A stretch of DNA of 64,000 nt from Metarhizium brunneum (lineage: Eukaryota; Ascomycota; Sordariomycetes; Hypocreales; Clavicipitaceae). The stretch lies in assembly GCF_013426205.1 (NCBI RefSeq), contig NC_089426.1:3968001-4032000 (forward strand), given 5' to 3'. Positions 47,440 through 57,856 of the stretch are shown in pieces. The notes below the pieces were generated by a model, which worked only from the letters and a program-made list of their open reading frames with translations, did not search any database and was not told the DNA's origin. Within the stretch, counting starts at the first letter, position 1. Each line of letters begins with the position of its first letter. Position numbers and translations under genes: made by a program.

Positions 47440-48425
47440 GCCACGTCCTACCCCGACCCGAAATAAGACGGTACATCATCCGCATCGCAGAGAAATAGAA
47501 CCTCGCCGATAAGGGGGTTTTCCGCACGCAAGCCCGCACATATGACTGGATCAAGGAGCAGAAACGCCAGAGAGTGCAGCTGACGCAAGATCGCGGACTC
47601 GGAGAGCCGTCCGTCGACATGGCTGTCACGGCGCAGTTTGCCATCATCGCAGGAGGCGTGCTCAACCGCCCCCAAGACACCCAAGTTTCCTAAGCTCGAC
47701 ACCTTCTCCGGCCAGAGGATGCACACCGGCCGCTGGAAATACGACATATCCGGAGGCGCTCACCGGATGAGCGTACCCTATCCGGCCTCAAGGGGAAGAA
47801 GGCCGGCCTCGTGGGCACTGGAGCCACCGCCGTCCAGTTGGCAGTCACCAGTGTATGCCCGATGGGTAGACGAGCTACACGTGCTCCAACGCACGTCCTC
47901 CAGCGTTGACGAACGCGACCAGAGGCGCACAAACCCGCAGGAATGGCTGCAGGCAGGCAACGAAGACTGGTGCGGCAGGCGGGCCACGCCATGGGCGACA
48001 ACGCGATACAGGACCGATGGAGCGAATCCACGACCAGACGTGCAGACACCTCACCGGCCGGCGGGCAGCACGAGCCGCACACCGCGGAGCAGATACCAGA
48101 GCTCGTCCGCCAGGCCCTAGCCAACGACCGCCCCTGAACAGCGCCCCGAAGGCCTGGTATCCCATCTGGTGCAAGCGGCCGAGGCGTGGGCAAGTCGTAT
48201 ACTTGACAGGTCCGTGTTCCACTCGCCCATGGGCATATGCGGACCGAGCTATTTCAACGACGAAGGCGGTACGAGGACCTTGTCCGCCGGGGAGCAGACC
48301 AAGGCCGCGACTCGCGAGGGGGAGCATCTGCCCGCTTGGGATGGTACTGGCACATGTATCCTGGAGCGCTGGAGGGCGCAAGGGACGATGGAGGGTGTGA
48401 AGATTGCTCAAAGAAGTGATATGTG
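47440..48425 (+). pseudogene. Baeyer-Villiger-type flavin monooxygenase pseudogene
   Basis: Remnant of an FAD/NADPH-dependent ketone monooxygenase. Collinear family pieces lie in alternating frames: PEIRRYIIRIAEK (47455-47495) then TAG where Trp is expected, NLADKGVFRTQARTYDW, FAIIAGGVLNRP, LDTFSGQRMHTGRWKYDISGG-like (the FxGxxxHTxxW fingerprint region), VGTGATAVQ (the NADPH Rossmann GxGxxA, at 47811), LHVLQRTSSSVDERD, AEQIPELVRQALAND and EAWASRILDRS near the end. The N-terminal FAD-binding GxGxxG segment is not found, and the region between about 48000 and 48090 is shorter than in intact enzymes. At least one nonsense change and several frameshifts make it non-functional. The nearby remnant at 46650-47049 may be a former partner. 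Confidence 0.8.
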
Positions 48426-49264
48426 ATTTGGACTTGTCTCGGCATAGGTGAATTTGTACAGAGTATTGCCGGTTTGAAACCTTGCTTGCTGAGACGAGGC
48501 TGTACAGAGTACTCCGTATGTCTGCCGCGAACCTTGACGAAAATTCTGAGACACTGCGGAAATTCTGTATGCACTCCAGACACTGCCCAATGGACTTACA
48601 CAGATCTGCGTCTCCATGCACATGCGCATTATGCCCAGGTGAGACACGTGGCATGGCAGTCGACAAGGCTATGCTGTACCGATGAGGAAAGAGTCTCTCG
48701 GGTTGATCCGAGCACAGCACATAGATCTTCGAGGAATTCATTGGCGGCCAAGTTGGACGAGACAACTAGGTGGGCGGTCCGAAAGCCGATCAAGGTGACG
48801 TTTCTGCCCAAGCCAACCCAATCTCAGATTCTGGGGGCATGTTGTGTAACGTTTGGTTTCATCTCCCCTTTGATTTGTGATAGATGGGCATCGGGGATCA
48901 TGGTCCGGCGGTCATGTCTCACACCACACGGAGAATGTTTTGGTTCACCTCAGCAAGCCACTTCCAGCTTGCAACATTGCAACCGACTAGCAACTAGGCC
49001 GTGTCTGCCATTCACAGTTGTGACTCCCGACATGCTCCATGGTGGAATTTTGGCCTGTTCAATTTTATTCATTTCAAGGTCCTATGAATCTTCTCATGAC
49101 TGCTTTAACGGCATAAAAGTAGAGGTCCACACCCTGATCAAACGCCTGCCCAAAGTCGCAAAAATTATATGTCTATATGCAACATATCCTTTTTTTCTTC
49201 TTCCTTTTCGGTATTTGTGTCCCACGGGACATTCGTCGATGATGTTGTTTTCGGTCTTGGTCGA
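48426..49264. other. Intergenic
   Basis: 839 bp beyond the monooxygenase remnant, ending at the PDX1 stop. One AGTACTCCGTAT motif (48510). A 319-codon open frame crosses it into the PDX1 antisense and has no protein character. Confidence 0.5.
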
Positions 49265-50197
49265 TTACCAACCGCGGGTGGCAAGCTTCTCCTCAGGCTT
49301 CATGCTGTCACAGTTGATACCGACCATGGCCTCACCGAGACCGGTGCTGGCCTCAGCAATAATCTTGGCATCCTTGAAGTGAGTGGTTGCCTGGACAATA
49401 GCCTTGGCGCGCTTGGCTGGGTCGCCAGACTTGAAGATGCCGCTGCCGACAAAGACACCGTCGCAACCGAGCTGCATCATGAGGGCAGCGTCAGCGGGGG
49501 TAGCAACACCGCCAGCGGCGAAGTTGACAACGGGCAGGCGACCGAGCTCGGCAGTCTGGCGCAAAAGCTCAGCGTCGACCTCGAGCTCGCGGGCCATTTC
49601 ACGGATGCGGATGATGCCCCCCTCGGCGAGAGCAGCCTTGGCCTGAGCAATCTGCTTGTTGACCGTCTTCATGTGGCGAACGGCCTCGACGACATCGCCA
49701 GTACCGGCTTCACCCTTGGTCCGGATCATGGCAGCGCCCTCGGCAATGCGGCGCAGGGCCTCGCCCAAATTGCGGCAGCCACAGACGAAGGGAGAGTTGA
49801 AGTGGCTCTTCTCAACGTGGCTCTCGTCATCGGCGGGGGTCAGAACTTCACTCTCGTCAATGTAGTCGACACCGAGAGCCTCGAGGACCTGGCACTCAAC
49901 AAAGTGGCCGATGCGGGCCTTGGCCATGACGGGAATGGTGACGGCGGCCTGGATCTCCTTGATGACAGTAGGGTCCGACATGCGGGCAACGCCGCCGTCC
50001 TTTCGGATATCGGCGGGGACACGCTCGAGGGCCATGACGGCGCAAGCACCGGCCTCCTCAGCGATACGGGCCTGCGCGGCGTTGGTCACGTCCATGATGA
50101 CACCGCCCTTGAGCATCTGAGCGAGACCGGCCTTGACGGCAAAGGTGGACTTGGGAGCAGCGCCATTGGCAGCGGCGGCGGCAGTTTCGTTGGCCAT
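49265..50197 (-). CDS. PDX1: Pyridoxal 5'-phosphate synthase, PdxS/Snz subunit
   Basis: Synthase subunit of the DXP-independent vitamin B6 pathway. It builds PLP from ribose 5-phosphate, glyceraldehyde 3-phosphate and ammonia supplied by PDX2. 310 aa, no intron. TIM-barrel motifs are [46 protein letters not shown] with the lysine that binds the sugar phosphate, [28 protein letters not shown] with the second active-site lysine, and [26 protein letters not shown] at the phosphate site. Start chosen at [12 protein letters not shown]. An open frame runs 33 codons further upstream without family similarity. It is divergent from PDX2. Confidence 0.96.
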   Translation of the reverse strand: MANETAAAAANGAAPKSTFAVKAGLAQMLKGGVIMDVTNAAQARIAEEAGACAVMALERVPADIRKDGGVARMSDPTVIKEIQAAVTIPVMAKARIGHFVECQVLEALGVDYIDESEVLTPADDESHVEKSHFNSPFVCGCRNLGEALRRIAEGAAMIRTKGEAGTGDVVEAVRHMKTVNKQIAQAKAALAEGGIIRIREMARELEVDAELLRQTAELGRLPVVNFAAGGVATPADAALMMQLGCDGVFVGSGIFKSGDPAKRAKAIVQATTHFKDAKIIAEASTGLGEAMVGINCDSMKPEEKLATRGW

Positions 50198-52531
50198 TGC
50201 GATGGTAGGTGATGTGGTGGTTGCTGTGCGTGGAGGGTGTCGGAGGGGAAGAGCAAAAGCTGGGGTATGGAGCAGTAATAAACGCCCGCGGAGCAACTGT
50301 GGAGGGGGAAGAGAAGGGGAGGAAAATATCTACAATGCCCGTCTCGTGGGAGGGAGAGAAAAAAAACGGCAACAATGTATTTGTATTACGCTCTTTTTTT
50401 GCCAGTCATGGTGGGGTTAGGTGTGGAAGGAGCAGACCGATGGAGGGGCAGCATGCAGGACCCAGCCAAACGAAGAAAAGCCAGGACCCTCGGGGATGGG
50501 CTGGCCTAGCATGCATCACAGGAGGGGTGGTGGTCGTGGAAGGTGGGGCAGGGGAGGCGAGAACCCAGTCGAAGCCTCCCGTTGCGGAATGGCATGGAAA
50601 GAACGGAGCAGTTGAATTGGGCAAGTACGATCCAACTGCTCCGTGCTCTAGGCCGGGCTACATTGCCTGGCGCTCAAGCTCCGTTATGCCATCTTGACGT
50701 CTGGGGGAAGGCGTCGAGATGACTCGGAAGCTCACCGTCTGACCGACCGACCGACCGACAACGGAGCACGCCAAGGCCGTTTCTCGTCGAGCGCTGGTCA
50801 AGCCGGTCAATCCATTGCCAATAGTACCTGACCGGTCGACACCTTCCTGGGTTTCCTGTCCGGCAGCATGTTTTAGGCCAGACTGAGACCCAACATTGAA
50901 CCCTCGATCCCACCATCATCTCCAGCTCTGAAAAATCCAACTTGGCCGGAGCCGCGGTCGGCGCCGCCACTGTCGCCGCACACAGCAGGCGACCTCAGGG
51001 ACCAGCTGACGCCTAGCATCGAGGCCAGTCCGCCACAGGTCCTCCAGCGGCGCGGCAAGCGTCGGGTTCCGGCGACGATTACGAAATGGTCAATAAATGC
51101 AGCAACGGCCCAGTTGCTAGCGAGCGCAAGTCAGCCGCATCGCAGAGCTCCGTCTGCTGTAGAACGTGGACGAACATGCAGTACACTCATTCAGCCCTGC
51201 TGGACGTGGGGCCGGACAAGATGAAGAGCCATGCCCAGATCTCGACATTGGGGGCGTTCACGTGGCAATCGGATGCACTGAATCTGGACGAAACAACACT
51301 CGTATCGGGGGAACGAATGTGCTGGTAGTCTTGGGCAAGAATTCAAAGGCCAGAGACTGGCGCCTTGTTGAGTCAGGAGGCCAAATCGATGCCGTCATGC
51401 GTCAATACATCCGAAGTAGAATACAGGCACCAATGTCGTGGGTGCCATTCCATCTGATGCATCCCGATATCGACTGTCTGGAATGACTCGGCAGACATGA
51501 AAACCACGGTGGGCTCGAGGTCAAAGAAAGGGCGTGCCTGGCGCACCTGGAAATCGGCGGCGGCCATCGCCTGGCAGCCCCGCACCCAGTATCTGAGTAC
51601 TATGTCCGGTCAAGTACTCCGTACATCTGATGAATCGATACATGATTCCAGAGCCCAGACAGCAGCTTGACCACTGCGCACGCCACCCAAGGTATTGGCG
51701 CATCTATACCTGGCGCAACACCAAATGGTGACTGCAAAGGGGAAGAAGCCAAAAAGAAGCCCATGAGACTGACTGGTCTCCCAAGGCCACGACTACGGGC
51801 GCGCCCTAAGCATCATGCATGCGTACGCGGATGCACCTTGGCTGTAGTCAGAGGGGGGCTTACATACTGAGTACATCGATTGTCCCTGGGCGAGCGCCGG
51901 TTGGACAGCCGTGGCATGCCGCCTCCCATCTCGACATCCGACCAGACTTGAGTCACTTGACGTTGAAATGTCTTGCTGCTTCAAGACGGTCCGCTGCAGG
52001 CCGAGGCTGCCGGTGCTTGCATTAGCGACTGCATGCGCGTCTGCTGTGGAATGTGACCCATGTGCGCACCCTGCTGGCGGCGGCATGGCATGGGCCGTTT
52101 GAACCCAGCATTTCGGAGTTGACGTTGTATTGCGAAAAAAAAAAACCCATACAGCGACTGCTAAGGCGGACCCGCCGCCCGTCTCGCCAGTCCCGACTCT
52201 CGCCGTCGCCACGGCACTCGCACCCCAAGATGATTTTTATGGAGTCATGAAATCGTTTGCGTTAGTCATTTTATCTCTAGGTGCTCCGTACCGTACCCGA
52301 CCACCATGTACGGAGTACTCCGTACTATCTCCCAGGCACATGGCTACTTTGCCTTTTGCCCATGAAACTCATCTCATCTCATCATCTCGTCTCAACTCAT
52401 CTCATAGATTGTCCAGCTCCTGCGTGCTCAAGCCTCATTTGCGTCTTTTTCACTCCCTTGCGTCCTTTCCTACACTCGCCTTGCCATATTTTTGCGCCAA
52501 ACCCTCCAGGCAGAAGACTCGCGCCGCCGCC
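50198..52531. promoter_or_regulatory. Divergent control region between PDX1 and PDX2
   Basis: 2.3 kb between the two starts. It contains three copies of the TACGGAGTAC-type motif (about 51610, 52283 and 52309) and repeated CTCATCTCAT units at 52370-52410 in the likely PDX2 leader. Open frames under 110 codons were inspected and not called. No riboswitch recognised. Confidence 0.5.
52309..52324. repeat. Perfect 16-bp palindrome TACGGAGTACTCCGTA
   Basis: Two TACGGAGTA elements meeting head-to-head, 208 bp before the PDX2 ATG. It could be a dimeric factor site or a chance join of the scattered motif. Confidence 0.8.
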
Positions 52532-53262
52532 ATGATCCTCCTCACCATTGGCGTCCTAGCCCTCCAGGGCGGCTTCATCGAACACATCAACCTCGTGCGC
52601 AAGGCCGCCGACCGGCTCAAGCTGCACGTCTCCGTCATCGAAGTGCGCACCGCCCAAGAACTCGCCCGGTGCGACGGCCTCATCATCCCCGGCGGCGAAA
52701 GCACCACCATCTCCCTTGTCGCCGCGCAGTCCGGCCTGCTCGAACCGCTGAGAGACTACGTAAAGTTGGTCCTCCCTTTCTGATCTCCAACTCACCACAC
52801 ACGCTCACCTCTTGCAGGGTCCAGAAGAAGCCCGTCTGGGGCACATGCGCCGGGCTCATCCTGCTCTCGGACCAGGCCAACGCCACCAAGAAGGGCGGCC
52901 AGGAGCTCATCGGCGGGCTGGGCGTGCGCGTCCACCGCAACCACTTTGGCCGGCAGACGGAGAGCTTCGAGGCGGACCTGGACCTGGCGTTTCTCGGGGA
53001 CGACGCCGCCCCCTTCCCGGGCGTCTTCATCCGCGCCCCCGTCGTGGAGGAGGTCCTCGGCGACGGCGTCGAGGTCCTGGCCACGCTGCCGGGGCGCCTG
53101 GACAGGGCCGCGGCCGGCGTCTCGCAGGCCAACGCCAAGCACGGCTCGGGGGACATTGTCGCCGTGCGCCAGGGCAATGTGCTGGGCACGAGCTTCCACC
53201 CGGAGCTGACGGGCGATGCGCGCATCCACGCGTGGTGGCTGAGGAGCATCCTGGGACAATAG
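52532..53262 (+). CDS. PDX2: Pyridoxal 5'-phosphate synthase, glutaminase subunit (PdxT/Sno)
   Basis: Class I glutamine amidotransferase that frees ammonia from glutamine and passes it to PDX1. Exons 52532-52764 and 52818-53262 give 225 aa; the 53-nt intron joins RDYVK to VQKKPVWG. Motifs are IGVLALQGGFIEH at the N-terminus, IIPGGESTTI in the oxyanion loop, GTCAGLILLS with the nucleophilic cysteine, and TSFHPELT with the catalytic His and Glu near the C-terminus. The donor GTTGGT is weak, but the alternative GTAAAG five bases upstream breaks the frame. It is head-to-head with PDX1, as SNO and SNZ genes are in yeast. Confidence 0.95.
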
Positions 53263-53401
53263 GGGGCATTACTTGGGCGTTTAAGCATTGGGGGGCGGGT
53301 TTTACTCGGGCACTTGACTACAGGCGTATAGACCGGTTGCTACTATTATACTACGTACATGGATGTTTCTTACGCTCCCTCTCTGGAATGTGTTCCCGTC
53401 C

Positions 53402-55407
53402 TCACGAACTCGACGCCTGGTAAGTTGGGGGATGGACTCCGTCCAAGCCCAAGATGTGCAACATGTCGGGTCGGCTTGTGCCCGCGGCTTCCACGGCGCG
53501 CACATCGACACTTGCCCCGTGCTCCAGCAGCAACTTGACGAGCTCGACGTCCTGCCTGGCGACGGCCTGCACGAGGGGCGTCTCACCCCGCGCACTGGCG
53601 GCGTTTGCGTCCGCCCCGTGCTCCAGCAGCATCCTCGCATGGGCCGTGTGCCCCTTTTCCACGGCATACAGCAGCAGCGGCTCGCCCGCGCCCGTGGCGG
53701 CGTTTGTGTCTGCGCCGTGCTCGACAAGCACACTCGCCAGGTCGGGCGTCGCGGCGTCGAGCGCCAAGCAGAGCGCAGGCGTGCCCGCAAGGTCCCTGGC
53801 GTTGGGGGGCGCGCCGTTGTCGAGCAGCCGTCCGACCAGGTCGACCTTGTCGCCGGGCTTAATGCGGTGGCTCTTGAGGACGGCGAGAATAACAGGCTGG
53901 CCCGAGGCGTCGTCGCTGCCGCCGCTGGCGCCGTGGTCCAGCAGGACGCGCGCTAGGTCCAGGCGATTCCGGGCGAGGGCGTCCACGAGCACGGTTGCGC
54001 CGTAGACAGTCGTGCCATCGACGTCGGCGCCGTTGTCGAGCAGGGTCCGGACGGTGCGGAGGTCCTCCTTCTCCGCGGCCACGGCGAGGACAGAGCCGCC
54101 CGTCATGTCGGGGGTGTTGGGGCTGGCGCCGCGCTTGACGAGGAGCTCGACGAGCTCGGGGTTGCTCTGCGCGACGGCCTGGGCGAGGACGCGGCGCCCC
54201 GAGATGCTGGACGAGTTGGGGCTGGCGCCGTGGTCGAGGAGGAACCGCACGCCGTCGAGGCTGTTGCTGCCGACGACGTCGACGAGGTACGGCTGGCCGG
54301 TTATGCTCGTCTCCGTGGCCTGCACGCCCCGGGCCATGATGAGCCGGGCGATGCCGACGCGCCCGGCTGCGGCGGCCTGGAACATGGGCGGCATGCCGTG
54401 GCCCCATCCGCCGGGGGATGTGTAGTTGGCGCCGGCGGAGAGCAGGACCTCGGCGGCGTCTTGTTGGTCTGCCGCGATGGCACACTGCAGCGGCGTTTTG
54501 CCCGCTTCCCCCTTGCCGTCGATGTTGATCCCCTGTGAGAGGAGCCCCGTCACCTGCTGGATGTCGCCGTTTGTAACGGCCTGGCACAGGGCGTTGACGA
54601 AGGGGTCGGGCTTTGGCATCAGGGAATGCGCAAACGCTTTCAGGGTTCTCCCGAGGGAGAAGCCGCTTGGACCGGCCTCGGTTTGTGGAGGCGTCGGGCC
54701 TTGGTGAGAATTGGACGAAGGATCAGTTGGCGCGTATGGCGGCGGCTCATCCTGTGGCGTGTCTTGGTTCTTCGGGCGGTGAGGGAGATTGTTCAATGTT
54801 GAAGGGCTGCAGCCCTGTCCGGCGTTGTCGTCCAGCAGGATACTTGTGGTTTGGGATGCCGCCTGCGAGGCACTGTCTGCTTGTTGAATCAGTTCCTGGG
54901 CACTGAAACTAGTTAGGTTGGCGTCTTGGGCGTCTCTCTGATGACTATGGGATATTAGCTTGAGACGCTTTGCCCGAGAAGCAGCTGCGGCACTGCTCAC
55001 ATGGATAGTGTTTGTGAGAGATGCTGGAATAAGCCTTGGTACGTCGTCAAGGCGGCGAGGTGCGCCGCGACGAAGCGAGCGTCTACATCCTTCAGGTTCT
55101 CTCGGTGTAGCCGCATCATTTGCTTGTGTAGTCTGGCAGCTAGCGAGTTGCACGAGGTCACGTTTTCGGTGAGGACGCTCTGCATCCGCGCAGAAATCGC
55201 GGCCGCATTGTGAAGCGCGTGCTCCAGGTGCGTGACGGAGACACTGGCCGCGTTGAATGACGCCGACAGCGCGGCGATTTGGCTGGTGATTTGATTGCTT
55301 TGCGGGGCTGACTGGAGGAGGCTTTGGGCTTCGGCCGTGCTGGAGACGGCGTGTTGGGTTATGGCAGAGCAGAGGGGGTAGAGGGAAGCGGGCGAGAAGC
55401 TATCCAT
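53402..55407 (-). CDS. Ankyrin-repeat protein
   Basis: 635 aa from exons 55407-55001 and 54902-53402 (98-nt intron, GTGAGC donor, TTTCAG acceptor). The N-terminal 135 residues are Ala/Ser/Gln-rich and probably helical, without a known domain. A Pro/Ser-rich linker (DEPPPYAPTDPSSN) includes a PPPY motif that could bind WW domains or NEDD4-type ligases. From about residue 250 there are roughly ten ankyrin repeats, for example GKTPLQCAIAADQQDAAEVL and GETPLVQAVARQDVELVKLL, to the end. No signal peptide or membrane segment. Function unknown; such proteins usually serve as binding scaffolds. Strong G+C bias produces many antisense frames. Confidence 0.88.
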
Positions 55408-56607
55408 GGCGAGGGGTTGTCACTGTTGATGGCGGTTGGCCGTCGTTGCGCTCATTGGCCACGATTCGCGACAACTAGGAAGGACACGCCGCCTTTAAAA
55501 TGAAGTGTAAATCACGAGGCGTGAAATAGCGGCTGTTTAATGCTTATTTCTTTCGTTTTTTGTTTCTTGTTTAATTAAAAAGAGGGAGAAAATATACTCC
55601 TGGTGTAGGATGACGGCTCGTCAGCTCTTACGCAGCGCCTCGCCAGGAAGTGCTGCGGGGACACCTGGAGGCGGCTCGATTGGCTTCGGGCGCCGTAAGG
55701 CTGAAGACGGAAGGGTCAACGGTGGATTCTGGAACATTAAGCTGAACGACAAACTCCAGGGGAAACACGGCGGCGTCTGGAGTTACGTGGACATGGCTGC
55801 TTGGCTTCAGACCGCGTGTCCCCACGCTCACTTGCAGATGCCAAGTGACGTCTGGTGGACATGGACATGCGAATGCAACAAGATTACCATCATTGACAGA
55901 GTAGCATGTGCGCCACCTCTCGATACAAGCTGGGATTTAGTTGATTGCTCTACAGCCTCGACATGATGAGCCCAAGACCGGCATGTCGGCGACAATATCC
56001 AACATTGAACCTACACGCTGGTGTGAGTTTGTCTCGAGTGCACGCTGGCTTATCTGTGCACCAAGCAAGCCAGAGCAGAGTCATTTGGGAACACCCGAGC
56101 CAACATTCAACTGATGGTAAACTTGACATGTCAATGACAACAAGGTCACGCGCAGAAGTGGTAACGGGTCAGCGATGGACCACCGTCGATTAATCCGGCA
56201 CAAACTGAACGTCTCGACGCTGCGGATCCAACAGTCTCGACATGTCGAGACCGCCCTAGGTAAAAGATGGGCCAACAGTTACAGAGCGCTCATGTTGCCG
56301 TTGCAACAAATCAATGGAGTGCTGAGAGTTTAGCCTCCTTCTATAAGAATAACATCACAGCACCAGTTCCTCCTATTACTTCGGAAATCCGACAGTACAT
56401 GGAGCAGAGCCAACAAGGGTTAAAAAAATTGGGGGGGGAGGGGAGAGGGGAGAGTGAGAACCGTAATAGTGGCGATATAAATGACGGGCTTGTTTTTGCC
56501 AGAATGTAGAGGCAGAGAGCTCGTAATATAGCTGGCGGGCTGGGAACGTGTAGCCGTCTCAGTCGTCTGTATTTCATGACCCAGATCCTCTGTACGATCG
56601 ACAAATA
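55408..56607. other. Intergenic
   Basis: 1.2 kb. A 118-codon open frame at 55610-55966 (plus) starts in a plausible place but has no recognisable content. A G-rich run lies at about 56431-56452. Otherwise nothing seen. Confidence 0.5.
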
Positions 56608-57244
56608 CTAGCTGTCCTTTAACCTCTCAAGTGCGCCTCTGAGCTCGCAAGCGCTTTCCCTCGACATCCGCTCGAAACTTTCTGTCTTCAGATTAACAAG
56701 AACATTTTACATCGTTCCACACCGCGTTTACTATCACGTTACTTGGTACTCACCATCTGGTGTTCCGTCTAGCGTGATGGCGTGCCAGTTACCCGACAGC
56801 CAGAGCATGGCGGGGCTACATGTAGTGTCGCAGCTTGACCGGCCCAAGTTGCGGAATATGTCGATGCGAGGAAGAGGTACAGATTCTGCCGTGCGTCAAT
56901 TTAGGTCAAGCCATGGCGTAGGCGTGGCAGCACATACCATGTGCAAAGTGGTGAGAATCGTGGTGAAATTGGAGGGGGAGAGTTTGGAAGTGACTTGTCG
57001 CGTTGGGCCCAAGTTGTCGGACGATCGCGAGTTGAATGGCCTTCCCAATCTCTGGCTCGACGTATACATAGCTCTCTTCAGGTTCGCCGATCATGATTCC
57101 GGTATTGTAGGAAACAGGTACACCTTTTGGATCGATCGTGGTGAACTTGGCGATGGCGCTGTGAAACGAACGAGGCCAGGCATTCGACCGTATTATGAAC
57201 TGGCTGCGATGTGGTAGAATGCGGATTGGACGGAAAGGGGGCAT
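56608..57244 (-). CDS. Unrecognised small protein, probably mitochondrial
   Basis: Three exons, 57244-56938, 56885-56754 and 56681-56608, join in frame to 170 aa. Both introns (52 and 72 nt) have good donors (GTATGT, GTGAGT) and CAG acceptors. The N-terminus MPPFRPIRILPHRSQFIIRS is Arg-rich without acidic residues, like a mitochondrial presequence. The body includes DPKGVPVSYNTGIMIGEPEE and SPAMLWLSGNWHAITLDGTP; the last exon gives ESFERMSRESACELRGALER. I know no family for it. The consistent frame across two introns is the main support. No homologue check was possible. Confidence 0.6.
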
Positions 57245-57856
57245 CGTGTTCGGATGGCTGGTTGGGTGATTTCGATCCAGTCGCTTGGTTTATGAACCGG
57301 TCAAGTCCAAATTCGTTAGAGGACATACGGCTAGTACCTTTCTATTAGGCGAACGCAGCTCCATTATTGCATTATCCATCCAAGAGCAATTCGTTTATAT
57401 GATTTCCGAGGTTTTCACGAAACCCACCGACTCGCGTCTCATTCGTCTCGGAAAAGAAAGTGTCGCGGACAATTGCCAAATCCAGAGAGAACATGGCTTT
57501 TGCGCCGGGCCATATTCGCAAGGCCTTTTGACTTCTCCATGTCGTGTACAATCCCCTATTTATCCTTGTATCCATTGTCTCTTACCGTTGACTTACACCA
57601 TCAATGGCACATGCAGCTCTTAGCGACACGACGCCCGCTGTCGTCCCCGGCTTCAGCGCACCCCTCACTATAAACGACATGAAGCGCGGCCACCAAGTGT
57701 CCGGTTAGGCTCCATGTCCTTGCACGTAGTCCTCTGCTCTCGCGGCTGCAGCTACAGTCGACGGCCTCCCCCACATCGAGACCCGCCACGAAGCACCGAG
57801 GAGATGGACCGCGCCGCTGTCCGGGCTGCTCGAGATCATCATCCGCCATCGACGGC
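57245..57856. other. Intergenic
   Basis: 612 bp between two same-strand genes. No coding or repeat signal recognised. Confidence 0.5.

Noticed and set aside
48423..49382. 319-codon open frame between the monooxygenase remnant and PDX1
   Set aside because: Cys/His/Ser-rich mixture without domain structure; overlaps the PDX1 3' end in antisense.
49169..50212. 347-codon open frame antisense to PDX1
   Set aside because: Mirrors codon bias of PDX1; no protein features.
55610..55966. 118-codon open frame starting MTARQLLRSASPG
   Set aside because: No recognised domain, no intron support, AT-rich 3' half; kept only as a note in the gap.
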